Part shown: positions 52,945 through 62,529 of the stretch, piece after piece | Layout of the letters: every line of letters begins with the position of its first letter | Position numbering within the stretch: position 1 is the first letter of the stretch | Origin: Frigidibacter sp. SD6-1 | GTDB lineage: Bacteria; Pseudomonadota; Alphaproteobacteria; Rhodobacterales; Rhodobacteraceae | Direction: 5' to 3' | DNA: 64,000 bases | Assembly: GCF_030143255.1 (NCBI RefSeq) | Contig: NZ_JARJNR010000001.1 | Span: forward strand, 1-64,000 | Notes under the pieces: generated by a model | What the model saw: the letters and a program-made list of their open reading frames with translations, nothing else | Told to the model about the DNA's origin: nothing | Database searches by the model: none | Position numbers and translations under genes: made by a program

Positions 52945-53703
52945 ATGGACGAGATAGACCTGCTTCCCGAGGAAATGGCGCGTGAGGTGACGGCGCTGGC
53001 GCGGCGCGCCGCAAAGGTGAACGGGCCGATGATGCGCGCCCTTAATGCGCTGGGCGGCAAGGCGGAGGCCTGGTTCGCGGGCCTGCCAGCGCCCGCGCGC
53101 ACGGCCTTCGACGCGGGATCGCGGCAGATATTGACCGGGCTTTACACCGGCGCGGGGCAGGCGCGGGAGCGTCTGCCGGATGCGGGCGCCTGGGGGCACA
53201 AGATCGCCGCGGCCGCAAGCGGGGCCGCGGGGGGTTCGGTGGGGCTTGCAAGCGCCATGGTCGAACTGCCCGCGACCGTCATGGTGATGTTCGGGGCGAT
53301 GCAGAAGGCCGCCGCCGAGGCGGGTTTCGACCCGGAAGCCGAGGAGGTGCGGCTGATCTGTCTCGACATCTTCGGATCAGGCGCACCGGGGCCGGGGGAC
53401 GACGGGGTGAACTCCACCTTCCTCGGCGCACGGCTGTCCCTGAACAGTGCCACGCTGAATGCGGTGCTGGCCCGCGTGCTGCCCGCCTTTTCGGCGATGC
53501 TGGGCAAGACCTTGGCGGCGAAGGCCGTGCCGATCCTCGGCGCCATGGCCGGGGCGGGGATCAACTATGCCTTCACCGATTATTATCAGGAGATCGCACG
53601 GGTCCGCTTCGGCGTGATGCGGCTGGTCAAGGACCATGGCGAGGAGGCAGTGCACCGGGCGTTCCGGGCCGAGATGGCACGGCTGGTGACGGCGGAGGGG
53701 TGA
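52945..53703 (+). CDS. EcsC-family protein
   Basis: This 252-residue protein contains glycine/alanine-rich hydrophobic helices (AAAASGAAGGSVGLASAMVELP, 98-119 region) and an EcsC pattern with DYYQEIARVRFG near 211. AAGGAGGG precedes ATG 52945; a TTG at 52891 is an alternative. EcsC proteins are linked to ABC-transporter or protease function in Firmicutes, but the role here is unknown. Confidence 0.85.
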   Translation: MDEIDLLPEEMAREVTALARRAAKVNGPMMRALNALGGKAEAWFAGLPAPARTAFDAGSRQILTGLYTGAGQARERLPDAGAWGHKIAAAASGAAGGSVGLASAMVELPATVMVMFGAMQKAAAEAGFDPEAEEVRLICLDIFGSGAPGPGDDGVNSTFLGARLSLNSATLNAVLARVLPAFSAMLGKTLAAKAVPILGAMAGAGINYAFTDYYQEIARVRFGVMRLVKDHGEEAVHRAFRAEMARLVTAEG

Positions 53704-53900
53704 GGCAGTTGATTGTTATCGCAATCGGGTCGGGAAGGGCCGCTTCCGGAGGCCGCCGTTGAGACTGGAGCAAGTCATGAGCTGCACTCGGAAGGAGCGC
53801 TTAGGTCATGTCGACAAATCACAGAGCCAGATCTGGACTTGAAAGTTAAGCGCTAATAAGTCCATGAAGCCCGCACAATAATGCCGCATAGAAAGAAAAA

Positions 53901-54443
53901 ATGGACAGCCGATTAAAAGCGCCTCTAGGTGTCAGACTCCTGCTGATAGTCATCATTCTCGCCAGCGTATTAAATTACGCACTCCATGGCGCAGGCTTCG
54001 CAATTTTTAGTGAAGATATTGTGAACAGAGTAATATCTGATGGATTGCAACATGAGATCGCAAATCTACGCAAGTCGGATCGATATGCGTTATCGGCAGA
54101 CTCATACTCTAGCTTTCTCGTAATTATTACCCTGCAAGTCTATGTGTCATGGATTTTACTACTCACACTCATTATAAGGCAAATCTTGGTAAGACTCTCT
54201 GCGATTCGCGAGATGGAAATTGAGCGTCTTCTGGTTCTATCTGGTATATTTTTGTCGATAGCAATAGTTTCGTATTATTTATCCCCGATTGGCCCTTCAA
54301 TTGTCTTTAGCGATAACCCAAGGTTGGGGGGTAAATCAATTTTGGTCGGAATGGCATTTCTTGCAGGTCCAATGCTGCTTCTGTTAAGCGGCCTGGTACT
54401 CTGCCTATTGGCTCCTGGAATAATAAACGATGCATCAAACTGA
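53901..54443 (+). CDS. Orphan AT-rich four-helix membrane protein
   Basis: This 180-residue protein has four predicted transmembrane helices (about 13-32, 72-92, 110-128, 147-170) and a polar loop at about 36-68. No motif recognised. Base composition is about 40% GC in a genome well above 60%, and codon use is AT-rich, so it was almost certainly acquired by transfer. The ribosome-binding site is poor (gaaagaaaaa). It stands alone. Confidence 0.7.
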   Translation: MDSRLKAPLGVRLLLIVIILASVLNYALHGAGFAIFSEDIVNRVISDGLQHEIANLRKSDRYALSADSYSSFLVIITLQVYVSWILLLTLIIRQILVRLSAIREMEIERLLVLSGIFLSIAIVSYYLSPIGPSIVFSDNPRLGGKSILVGMAFLAGPMLLLLSGLVLCLLAPGIINDASN

Positions 54444-54933
54444 GCAGGAAATCATGTCAGAAAACTATGAAGATACATCTACATCACTCTTTGTGGTTTA
54501 TCGAGTCTTATTTTTATAACTTTCTGTCGTTTGGCGAGATAGCATCGATTTTTGAATATTTTAGCAGATCTCAATGATCGGATAATGGAAGCTGTGGCAA
54601 GATCCATCCCCGGCGTCGATTTAAAATATATGTCACATAGACTATAAGCAGAGCGGGAACACAACCTCGGCAGCCAAGTGCGATATTAGGCCGTGGATCA
54701 GTCGGCGCGGCGACAGTGGCAGATCGCCAGCTGCCTTGCGGGCTGTTTCCGCAAATGAGGCCGGATCGCCCGGCGCTAACGGCGGAGAGAGCCGCCCCGG
54801 GCAGCGCCCGACCGCCCCGGTGAGCGGGCGCTTCGTCACCACCTGCGCGGGGTGGGCCGGGGGAGGGGCGTTGCGATAAAGCGAGGATCTCGGGCCGGGA
54901 GGCGCCCGCGCCTGCGCTGCGCGTCGTCGCGGG
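54444..54933. other. Gap: AT-rich tail of the island then GC-rich spacer
   Basis: The AT-rich character persists to about 54680, then switches to normal GC. Two short open frames on the minus strand (54479-54664, 54642-54842) lack start signals and known families. No repeat or integrase remnant recognised. Confidence 0.5.
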
Positions 54934-55851
54934 TCAGAGCCAGTAGGGGTTCGTCCAGGCGCGGCGGCCGGCGGCGTCGATGACGGTGACGCGGATCCAG
55001 GGGGAATTGCGGAAACGCTCGAGCAGCACCTCGGCCCGGGTCATGGAATGGCCGTGGATGGCGCGGGCCGCCGTGCCCTTGCCCTGGACGATCACCGAGG
55101 TGGCGGCGGAGCATTCGACGACGACTGCCTTGTCGGTGATCTCCACCCGCCGGATTTCCGGGCCTTGCGAGGAATAATGGTGGCCGGCCTTGAGCGCGGC
55201 GAGGATCGCGTCGGGATCGTTCTCCTCGGCCTTGACCATCACCCAGCCGCCGAAATGGTCGGGTTCGGAGAAATGCGCGTCATCGGTGGCGACGAGCGAG
55301 AGCGCGCGGCCTTCGGTCAGGAGGAGGTCGTTGATGGCAAAGCCGTCGCCCCGGTCGCAGCCCGCGTAACAGCCGTGGTTGTAGATCTCGACCGCATGTG
55401 CGGCCTCGATCGTGCGGGCGTCGGCGAGCGTCAGGCCCGACCATTGCGGATGGGCGACGGCGACGAAGGCGCCCGCGTCGCGGGCGCGGGTGGCGAGGGT
55501 GGCGGCACTTTCCGAGGTCTCGTGGGGCGCGAACCAGGGCTGGTCGGGGGGCGTGAAGTCGAAGGGCAGGCCCACGGCGAGGATATGCCAGACCTCGCCG
55601 TTCTGCATGGTGCCCGCATGCAGCTCGGCGCCGATGAGCGTCGTGAAGTCCTTCGTGCGGAAGTCGCGCGTGTCGACCATCGGGTATTTGAAGGCGCCGA
55701 CGAAATGGTCGGTCAGCGCCATGAAGTCATAGCCTTCGGCGCGGTAGCGGCGGCAGACTTCTTCGGGCGGAAGGACGCCGTCGGAGCGGGTCGAGTGGGT
55801 GTGGAGATTGCCGCGCAGGAAGCGGCCGGGGGCGGTGAAGGCGTCGGTCAT
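54934..55851 (-). CDS. PHP-domain (CehA/McbA-type) metallohydrolase
   Basis: This 305-residue protein has the PHP motifs NLHTHSTRSDGVLPPEE near residue 15, ALTDHF near 44, AELHAG near 75, and AHPQW and TDDAHF later. It probably hydrolyses a phosphoester or related bond with two or three metals. The ATG at 55851 is preferred because the upstream in-frame part overlaps the divergent waaA start. Confidence 0.88.
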   Translation of the reverse strand: MTDAFTAPGRFLRGNLHTHSTRSDGVLPPEEVCRRYRAEGYDFMALTDHFVGAFKYPMVDTRDFRTKDFTTLIGAELHAGTMQNGEVWHILAVGLPFDFTPPDQPWFAPHETSESAATLATRARDAGAFVAVAHPQWSGLTLADARTIEAAHAVEIYNHGCYAGCDRGDGFAINDLLLTEGRALSLVATDDAHFSEPDHFGGWVMVKAEENDPDAILAALKAGHHYSSQGPEIRRVEITDKAVVVECSAATSVIVQGKGTAARAIHGHSMTRAEVLLERFRNSPWIRVTVIDAAGRRAWTNPYWL

Positions 55852-55957
55852 CGGGGGCTCCGGGTTTCTTGGGCGGAGAGTGCCCTGTGACGGTGGCGAG
55901 GGGAAGGGGGCTGCCACGGACATTGCGTCAGCGGACGGGCCGTGGCAGAGCGGGCGC

Positions 55958-57196
55958 ATGGTGATCTACCGGATTTTTTCCACTCTGGCCTGCCTGTGGC
56001 TGCGTCTTTCGCGCGGCGCGGCGGAGCGCGAGCGGTTCGAGGTGCCCGGGGCCTGCGACGGGCCGGTCGTCTGGCTGCACGGCGCCTCGAACGGCGAGAT
56101 GCAGGCGGCGCGGGTGGCGGTGGCGCGGCTGAGGGCGCGCTGGCCGGAGCTTCGCCTGATGATCACCGTCAACAGCCTGACGGCGCGGGATATGGTGCGG
56201 GGCTGGGGCCTTGCGGCCTGCGAGGTACGGCTGGCGCCGGTCGATCATCTGCCTTTGGTTCGGGGCTTTCTCGACCGGGTGCGGCCGGTGGCGCTGGTGA
56301 TGATCGAGAACGAGCTTTGGCCGCATCGGCTGAGCGAATGCGCCGCGCGGGGCGTGCCGGTTCTGGTTCTGGGCGGGCGGATGTCGGCGCGGTCGGCGAG
56401 GGTCTGGGGCTGGATGCCGGGGCTGGCGCGGCGGCTGGTGGGCGCGATTTCCTGGCTGGCGCCGCAGGACGAGGCGGCGCGGGCGCGGTTCCTGGACCTC
56501 GGTCTGCCCGAAGCGCGACTTGGACCGGTGACGGTTCTGAAGGCGACGGCCGTGGCGGGGGACGAGCCTGTCGCGGGGTTTGACCGGGCGCGGACCATCC
56601 TTGCGGCCTCGACCCATGAGGGCGAGGAGGCGGCGGTGCTGGAGGCGTTCGCGGCGGTCCTGCCGCGCCATCCCGGCGCTCGGCTGATCCTGGCGCCGCG
56701 CCATCCGCGACGGCGCGACGAGGTGGAGGCGGAGATCGCGGCGCGGGGGCTTGCTTTCGCCACGCGGTCGCGCGGGCAGGGGCCGGAGGGAGGCGCGCCG
56801 GTCTATTTGGCCGATACGATGGGGGAGATGGACCTGTGGTATGGCGCGGCGGGGCTGTGTTTCGTGGGCGGCTCGCTCGCCCCGCGCGGCGGGCATACGC
56901 CGTTCGAACCGGCCGCCCATGGCGCGGCGATCCTTCATGGGCAGTCGCTTGACAATTTCGCGCCTGCCTATGCGGCACTCGCGACCGCCGGGGGCGCGGT
57001 CGCAGTGGGCGGTGCGGGCGATCTGGAGCGGGCGTTCGACCGGCTTCTGGGTGACGGCGACTGGCAGGCGGTGTTGGCCGAGACGGGCGCGCGCGCGCTT
57101 GCGGCTTTCGGGGCGGAGGCGGGCCTTGCGGCCTTCGAGGGCGAATTCGCGCGGCTGACCGGCCTGAAACCGCGTGCAAACGCGGCGGAAAAGTAA
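55958..57196 (+). CDS. waaA: 3-deoxy-D-manno-octulosonic acid (Kdo) transferase
   Basis: This 412-residue inner-membrane enzyme transfers Kdo from CMP-Kdo to lipid A precursor. N-terminal anchor at 1-20; GT30 family features HGASNGEM near 46 (acceptor side), NSLTARDMV, MIENELWPH near 112, and C-terminal FVGGSLAPRGGHTPFEPAAHG near 307-327 (CMP-Kdo site). Divergent from the PHP gene. The N-terminal part is about normal length for the family. Confidence 0.93.
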   Translation: MVIYRIFSTLACLWLRLSRGAAERERFEVPGACDGPVVWLHGASNGEMQAARVAVARLRARWPELRLMITVNSLTARDMVRGWGLAACEVRLAPVDHLPLVRGFLDRVRPVALVMIENELWPHRLSECAARGVPVLVLGGRMSARSARVWGWMPGLARRLVGAISWLAPQDEAARARFLDLGLPEARLGPVTVLKATAVAGDEPVAGFDRARTILAASTHEGEEAAVLEAFAAVLPRHPGARLILAPRHPRRRDEVEAEIAARGLAFATRSRGQGPEGGAPVYLADTMGEMDLWYGAAGLCFVGGSLAPRGGHTPFEPAAHGAAILHGQSLDNFAPAYAALATAGGAVAVGGAGDLERAFDRLLGDGDWQAVLAETGARALAAFGAEAGLAAFEGEFARLTGLKPRANAAEK

Positions 57197-57340
57197 CATT
57201 TTCGAAAGCTTGCGGGCGGAAGCTGCCTCAAGGGGTGGCATAAGGCGCCAATCCTGCTAGCCTGTTACAAAATCGTTACATACCGGGACCCACGTAGACT
57301 GAGGCAGGGACCGGGGCGCCAAGACCCCGGAAGAGCAGAA

Positions 57341-57811
57341 ATGAAGGAAGGGAAACGCACCAGTGGCGCGGGCCGTGCCCGCCAGCATGCCGCGCTCTGC
57401 TATCGGCGGGCGGGCGGCGAGGCGTGCGAGATCCTTCTGGTGACCAGCCGCGACACCGGGCGCTGGGTGCTGCCCAAGGGCTGGCCCAAGAAGAAGGAAG
57501 AGGGCGGCGCCTCGGCCTTGCGCGAGGCGCATGAGGAGGCGGGCGTCATCGGCCGGCTCATCCCCGGCGAGGCGGGCGCCTATTCCTACGACAAGGCGAT
57601 GCCCGCGGGGGCCGCGATCCCCTGCCGGGTCAGCGTGCATGCGGTCGAGGTGAATTACCTCAGCTATGCCTTCCCCGAGATGGGGATCAGGCGGCGCGAA
57701 TGGTTCAGCCCCGAGGCAGCGTCGATAGCCGTGGCGGAGCCGGAGCTGAAAAGCCTGCTTGCAGCGTTTCGCCCGCCGTCGGAAACCGGGGCGGCTGCGG
57801 GAAAAGGTTGA
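57341..57811 (+). CDS. Nudix hydrolase, DIPP-like
   Basis: This 156-residue protein has a compact Nudix box: GWPKKKEEGGASALREAHEEAGV (residues about 47-69, with glutamates of REAHEE) like diphosphoinositol polyphosphate phosphatases. The preceding WVLPKGW strand is typical. GAAGAGCAGAA precedes ATG. Natural substrate unknown. Confidence 0.9.
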   Translation: MKEGKRTSGAGRARQHAALCYRRAGGEACEILLVTSRDTGRWVLPKGWPKKKEEGGASALREAHEEAGVIGRLIPGEAGAYSYDKAMPAGAAIPCRVSVHAVEVNYLSYAFPEMGIRRREWFSPEAASIAVAEPELKSLLAAFRPPSETGAAAGKG

Positions 57812-57873
57812 AACCGCCGGGAAAATCGCCATCTCTGTCACGTCAGATTCGATATTCTTGCGCGTGAAGGACC

Positions 57874-58293
57874 ATGATCCGTTACCGGCTTACCTGCGAT
57901 CAGGACCACGGCTTTGAAAGCTGGTTCAAATCGTCCGACGCGTTCGACAGGTTGCAGGCGGCCGGGATGGTCGCCTGTTCGGTCTGCGGGTCGGTGAAGG
58001 TGGCGAAGGATCTGATGGCCCCTGCGGTCAGCCACGGGACGGAAGCGGCCAAGCCGCTTCAGCGCCCCGCGAGCGAGGTCGAGGCGGCGCTCGCCGCGAT
58101 GCGCCGTCAGGTCGAGGAAAATTCCGAATATGTCGGGCTCAATTTCGCGGCCGAGGCGCGGGCGATGCATGAGGGCGAGCGGCCGCACCGGTCGATCTAT
58201 GGCGAGGCGCGGGGCGACGAGGCGAAGAAGCTGATCGAGGAGGGCGTGCCGGTCGCGCCCCTGCCGTTCATGCCCGCGCGCAAGGTGAACTGA
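57874..58293 (+). CDS. DUF1178 family protein
   Basis: This 139-residue protein begins MIRYRLTCDQDHGFESWFKSS and has two cysteine sites (C8 and CSVC 35-38), matching DUF1178, which probably binds zinc. Function unknown; it commonly follows Nudix genes in alphaproteobacteria. Confidence 0.9.
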   Translation: MIRYRLTCDQDHGFESWFKSSDAFDRLQAAGMVACSVCGSVKVAKDLMAPAVSHGTEAAKPLQRPASEVEAALAAMRRQVEENSEYVGLNFAAEARAMHEGERPHRSIYGEARGDEAKKLIEEGVPVAPLPFMPARKVN

Positions 58294-58316
58294 CTTTTCA
58301 AACAGGGGAGAGGCCG

Positions 58317-58946
58317 ATGCGGGTGCTGATCACCGGGGCTGGGCGCGGGATAGGCGCAGGCCTTCTGGCCGCCTATCGCGAACGGGGCGATGAGGCGACG
58401 GGTACGGTGCGCGGCAGGCCGGGCGCGGGTGAGATCGGCATGGATGTGCGCGATCCGGCGTCCGTCGCTGCGGCGGCAGAGACCTTTGGCGCGGGGCCGC
58501 TCGATCTTCTGATCTGCAATGCAGGCGTCTTGCCGCGTGGCGCGGCGCCGGATCTGTGGGCCGAGGGGTTCGCGGTCAATGTGACCGGGGTCTTCCTGAC
58601 CATCGAGGCCTTCCTGCCCGCGCTGCGGCGGGCGAGCGGGGCGAAGATCGCGATCCTCGCCTCGGCCATGGGGTCGAGCACGCGGGCGCCGGGGGGAAGC
58701 TATATCTACCGGGCCTCGAAGGCGGCGGCGGTGAATCTGGGGCGCAATCTGGCGACCGACCTTCGGCCCGAGGGGATCGCGGTCGGCCTCTATCACCCGG
58801 GCTGGGTGAAGACCGACATGGGCGGATCGTCGGCCGAGATCACCGTTGCACAGTCGGTTGGCGGACTGATGGCGCGGATCGAGGCGCTGTCGCCCGCGAC
58901 AAGCGGCGTGTTCGAGGATTGGGCGGGCCAGCCGGTTCCGTTCTGA
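58317..58946 (+). CDS. Short-chain dehydrogenase/reductase
   Basis: This 209-residue enzyme has the NAD(P) site TGAGRGIG (6-13), NAGV near 67, catalytic serine in ILASAMGSS and YRASK (active-site Tyr and Lys) near 132. GGGGAGAGGCCG precedes the ATG. Substrate unknown. Confidence 0.88.
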   Translation: MRVLITGAGRGIGAGLLAAYRERGDEATGTVRGRPGAGEIGMDVRDPASVAAAAETFGAGPLDLLICNAGVLPRGAAPDLWAEGFAVNVTGVFLTIEAFLPALRRASGAKIAILASAMGSSTRAPGGSYIYRASKAAAVNLGRNLATDLRPEGIAVGLYHPGWVKTDMGGSSAEITVAQSVGGLMARIEALSPATSGVFEDWAGQPVPF

Positions 58947-58963
58947 ACCAGCTGCGTCCCTGA

Positions 58964-60304
58964 TCAGTGTTGCTTGGCGCGCACCGGGGCAGACGCGCCG
59001 CCATGCGCCGCGCCCTGCTGGGCCGATTTCGGGCGGCGCGAGGGGCGCCGGGCGGGGCGTTTGTGCTGGCCATCGGCGGTCTTCCCGCCATGCTTCTGTC
59101 CCTGGTTCTGGCCCGGTCGGGCACCTTGCCGCTGACCATTGCGGTTGCGGTTGTCGACCTTGGCGGCCTCGGCCGGGATCTCGCCGCCGATCACCGGGAT
59201 CGGCTGTGCCATGGTCTTTTCGATGGACCGCAGTTCGGCGAATTCCATCGGCGAGCAGAAGGCGACGGCGCGGCCGTCCTTGCCTGCGCGACCGGTGCGG
59301 CCGATGCGGTGGACGTAGTTTTCCGGCACGTTCGGCAGGTCGTAGTTGTAGACATGCTTCACGTCGGGGATGTCGATGCCGCGCGCGGCGACGTCGGTTG
59401 CGACCAGCACCTTGATTTCACCGGCGCGGAAGGCGGCAAGCGCCTTTTCACGCTGGTTCTGGCTCTTGTTGCCATGGATCGCGGCGACGCCGAACCCCCA
59501 GCTTTCGAGAAGCCGGCAGAGCTTGTCGGAGCCATGCTTGGTGCGGGCGAAGACCAGGGCGCGTTCCTGCAGATGCTCGCCGAGGTAATCGGAGAGGAGT
59601 TTCGCCTTTTCGCCCTGGTTGACGAAATGCACGCCCTGGTCGATCCGGTCGACGGGCTTGCCGGGGGGCGTGACTTCCACGCGGACCGGATCCTTGAGGT
59701 ATGTCTGGGCCAGTTCCTCGATCAGTTTCGGCATGGTGGCCGAGAAGAGCATGGTCTGGCGTTCGGCGGGCAGAAGGCGGGCGATCTTGCGCAGCGCATG
59801 GATGAAGCCGGTGTCGAGCATCTGGTCGGCCTCGTCGAGGACGAGGAAGCGGACTTCGGCAAGCGAGATCGCCTTGCGGTCGAGAAGGTCGAGCAGGCGG
59901 CCCGGGGTGGCGACGAGGATATCGGTGCCGCGTGCCAGACGGTCGGCCTGGGCGTTGATCGAGGCGCCGCCCACCACGCGGGCGGTGCGCACCGGGGTTT
60001 CGGCGGCGAAGGCCTGCAGGTTTTCGGTGATCTGGGTGGCAAGCTCGCGGGTAGGCGCGAGGATGAGGGCGCGGGCGGTTTTCGGCAGAGGACGTTTGCC
60101 GATGGCGAGGAGAGCCGAGAGGATCGGCAGGCCGAAGGCCGCGGTCTTGCCGGTGCCGGTCTGGGCAAGGCCCAGAAGGTCGCGGCCCTTCAGCAGTTCG
60201 GGGATCGCCCGGGTCTGGATCGGCGTGGGAGTGGTCAGCCCGATGGGCGCGAGGTTTTCAAGGATGCGCGGCGCGATGCCGAGCGTGGCGAAAGTCGTGG
60301 TCAC
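58964..60304 (-). CDS. DEAD-box RNA helicase, RhlE-like, with basic C-terminal tail
   Basis: This 446-residue ATP-dependent RNA helicase has the Q motif, AQTGTGKTAAF (walker A), PTRELA, VLDEADQMLD (DEAD), SATMP, VATDVAARGID and HRIGRTGR. The C-terminal ~65 residues are rich in K, R, Q and G and probably bind RNA nonspecifically. It resembles RhlE in ribosome assembly or cold response. GTG start at 60304 with AGGA nearby; an in-frame extension to 60475 lacks family similarity. Confidence 0.92.
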   Translation of the reverse strand: MTTTFATLGIAPRILENLAPIGLTTPTPIQTRAIPELLKGRDLLGLAQTGTGKTAAFGLPILSALLAIGKRPLPKTARALILAPTRELATQITENLQAFAAETPVRTARVVGGASINAQADRLARGTDILVATPGRLLDLLDRKAISLAEVRFLVLDEADQMLDTGFIHALRKIARLLPAERQTMLFSATMPKLIEELAQTYLKDPVRVEVTPPGKPVDRIDQGVHFVNQGEKAKLLSDYLGEHLQERALVFARTKHGSDKLCRLLESWGFGVAAIHGNKSQNQREKALAAFRAGEIKVLVATDVAARGIDIPDVKHVYNYDLPNVPENYVHRIGRTGRAGKDGRAVAFCSPMEFAELRSIEKTMAQPIPVIGGEIPAEAAKVDNRNRNGQRQGARPGQNQGQKHGGKTADGQHKRPARRPSRRPKSAQQGAAHGGASAPVRAKQH

Positions 60305-60538
60305 GTATGGTCCTGTCTGGCGCGGTTCGGCGCCGAAGAGAAAAAAGGCCGCCAGCCCGCATATCGGGCGACGGTATCGGGCGGGGCGTGGCCCATCATG
60401 GCCACTGGACCCCCGCGTGATTTGGGAACCTTTCGTCCGGCCTCTTGCGCCTCGCTCTGGGGCGCGACTGCTCACGCGGCAGCGGCACTGGACAGCGGGG
60501 ACATGGGGGCAAACGGCCGGGAAGTCAAGCGAAACCGG

Positions 60539-61549
60539 TCAGAACTTGCGCTCGGGGCGGAAGAAATGCTGGCGTCCGTGGCTTTCCAGCGCGTGTGCGC
60601 CGGCCTCGGTGCCGTAATACTGGCTTTGTCTGAGGCCCGGGAAGCGGGTGCGCAGGTCGTCGGCGAGTTCGTCAGGCAGAAGGCGCACGGTTTCCTCGTT
60701 CACCATCAGGCTTTCGGCGGCGACGCCTTCGGCGAAGATGATCTCGTGCCGGTCGAAGACGAGGCTGTAATAGTCGACGAAACCGCCTTCGCGCCGCCAG
60801 ACCCGGTCGCCATCGACGAGGTGCTTGGCCTGCACCAGCACTTCGGCGGTGGCGCCAAGGCGGCGGGCGCCGCGCTGATAAAGGAAGATGCGGTGATGCG
60901 GGCTGACCACCAGTTCGCCAATGTTGCCGAGCGTGCCCGCAGAGATGACCACGGGCGCGAAGGACCCGGCGGCGCGCAAGCTCGCCTTGCCGATCCAGCG
61001 GATCGGCTGGGGGCCATTGTCGCGGGTCAGGACCGGATCGCCGATCCTCAGCCGCTCGATCGCTTCGGGTGCCCCGCCGGGGCGGGTGATAAGCGTTCCG
61101 GCAGCGAAGGAAACGCAGATCACATCGCCGAGCCGCAGCCCCGCGAAATCACGGTGTGCCTCGACCAGCGTATATTCGACGCCCGGCATCATCGGTGACA
61201 GCGGCATGGCGAAAGTCGTTTCGGACGCCTCATGCCAGGCGGTGACGAGCGCGAGCCTTTCGCCGTCGGGGGCAAGGAAGGTCAGGACGGCGAGCGGGTG
61301 GACGAGGTCGCCGGGGCGGCCGACATCGGAGCCCGGAGCCACCTGCTGGGCCGCGCCGGGCGTGCCGCCGAGCGCCAGCACCAGACGCTTCGTGCGCGCT
61401 TCGGGCTTCAGCCGGTAGACATCGCCAAGCGCCACATCCTCGACCCCCCCTACGGGATCGCGCAGGTTGGCGCCGACCACGACACGGATCGCCCCGGCCT
61501 GATAGGCCTGGATCGCGGGGCCGGGTCTGATGATGCCTTGCTCCTCCAT
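60539..61549 (-). CDS. Hint-domain protein
   Basis: This 336-residue protein has an N-terminal ~140-residue non-Hint part and a Hint domain from about 145: CVSFAAGTLITRPGGAPEAIERLRIGDPVLTRDNG, with the catalytic cysteine first, and VVSPHHRIFL (HH of the intein-like site) near 213. Such Hint_2 proteins are widespread in Rhodobacteraceae and autoproteolytic ligation is possible. Exact function unknown. Confidence 0.82.
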   Translation of the reverse strand: MEEQGIIRPGPAIQAYQAGAIRVVVGANLRDPVGGVEDVALGDVYRLKPEARTKRLVLALGGTPGAAQQVAPGSDVGRPGDLVHPLAVLTFLAPDGERLALVTAWHEASETTFAMPLSPMMPGVEYTLVEAHRDFAGLRLGDVICVSFAAGTLITRPGGAPEAIERLRIGDPVLTRDNGPQPIRWIGKASLRAAGSFAPVVISAGTLGNIGELVVSPHHRIFLYQRGARRLGATAEVLVQAKHLVDGDRVWRREGGFVDYYSLVFDRHEIIFAEGVAAESLMVNEETVRLLPDELADDLRTRFPGLRQSQYYGTEAGAHALESHGRQHFFRPERKF

Positions 61550-61643
61550 GCCGCTCCCTTGCGCCGGAACCGCACTAGCGTCAAGTCGCCTCTGGTCAGA
61601 GGCGGCGCGTCCGGGCAGTCTTCTTTGTCACAGGGAGGATAGG

Positions 61644-62423
61644 ATGGATCTTGGAATCAGGGGTAAACGCGCGCTGGTGACGGCGGCCTCGAAAGGTTTG
61701 GGCCGGGGCTGCGCCGAGGCACTGGCGGCGGCGGGGGTCGATCTGGTGATCAATGCGCGCGGCACCGAGGCGCTTGAGGCGACGGCGGCGGCGATCCGGG
61801 CGGCGCATGGCGTGACGGTCACGACAGTGGCGGGGGACATCACCGATGTGGGCGCGCGGGCGGCGGTTCTGGCGGCGGCGGGCGCGGTCGATATTCTGGT
61901 GACGAATGCGGGCGGGCCGCCGCCGGGGATGTGGTCGGACTGGTCGCGCGAGGATTTCCTTCGGGCGCTTGATGCCAACATGCTGACGCCGATTGCCCTG
62001 ATGCAATGGGCGCTGCCGGGGATGATCGCGAAGCGTTGGGGGCGGGTGGTCAACATCACCTCTCAGTCGGTGAAGGCGCCGATCCCGCAGCTGGGGCTCT
62101 CAAACGCGGCCCGCGCCGGGCTGACCGGCTTTGTCGCGGGCACGGCGCGGCAGGTGGCGCCCGAGGGCGTGACGATCAACAACCTTCTGCCCGGCATCCA
62201 TGCGACCGACCGGGCGGTATCGCTCGACGCAGGTGTATCGAAGGCGAAGGGCATCTCGATGGAGGCGGCGGCGGCGGAGCGGATGGCGACGATCCCGGCG
62301 CGGCGTTACGGGACGGCGGCGGAATTCGGTGCTACCTGCGCGTTTCTCTGTTCACAGCATGCGGGCTTCATCGTCGGGCAGAATATCCTGCTGGACGGTG
62401 GCGCGATGAATGCCACTTTGTGA
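61644..62423 (+). CDS. SDR-family protein lacking the usual Tyr and Lys
   Basis: This 259-residue SDR-fold protein has the nucleotide site TAASKGLG (13-20), NAGG near 88 and SQS with the serine (140). Where YxxxK is expected it reads LGLSN (150-154), so both the catalytic tyrosine and lysine are replaced. C-terminal substrate-binding helices are normal. GGGAGGATAGG precedes the ATG. It may be a binding protein or use a different catalytic route. Confidence 0.85.
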   Translation: MDLGIRGKRALVTAASKGLGRGCAEALAAAGVDLVINARGTEALEATAAAIRAAHGVTVTTVAGDITDVGARAAVLAAAGAVDILVTNAGGPPPGMWSDWSREDFLRALDANMLTPIALMQWALPGMIAKRWGRVVNITSQSVKAPIPQLGLSNAARAGLTGFVAGTARQVAPEGVTINNLLPGIHATDRAVSLDAGVSKAKGISMEAAAAERMATIPARRYGTAAEFGATCAFLCSQHAGFIVGQNILLDGGAMNATL

Positions 62424-62529
62424 GCGCAAGCTTGCCCCTGTCGCTTGCCGGGACCGGGCAGCCCTGCTATCGGGTCGGAAAGCCCGACATTTTCTCTAAG
62501 GGATGGGCGGGGCGGGCAAGGACGGACAA

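Noticed and set aside
54479-54842. Two short minus-strand open frames between the islet and the PHP gene
   Set aside because: No ribosome-binding sites, no known family, composition consistent with chance.
58967-61198. Plus-strand frame spanning the DEAD-box and Hint genes
   Set aside because: Antisense to two well-supported proteins and without homology.
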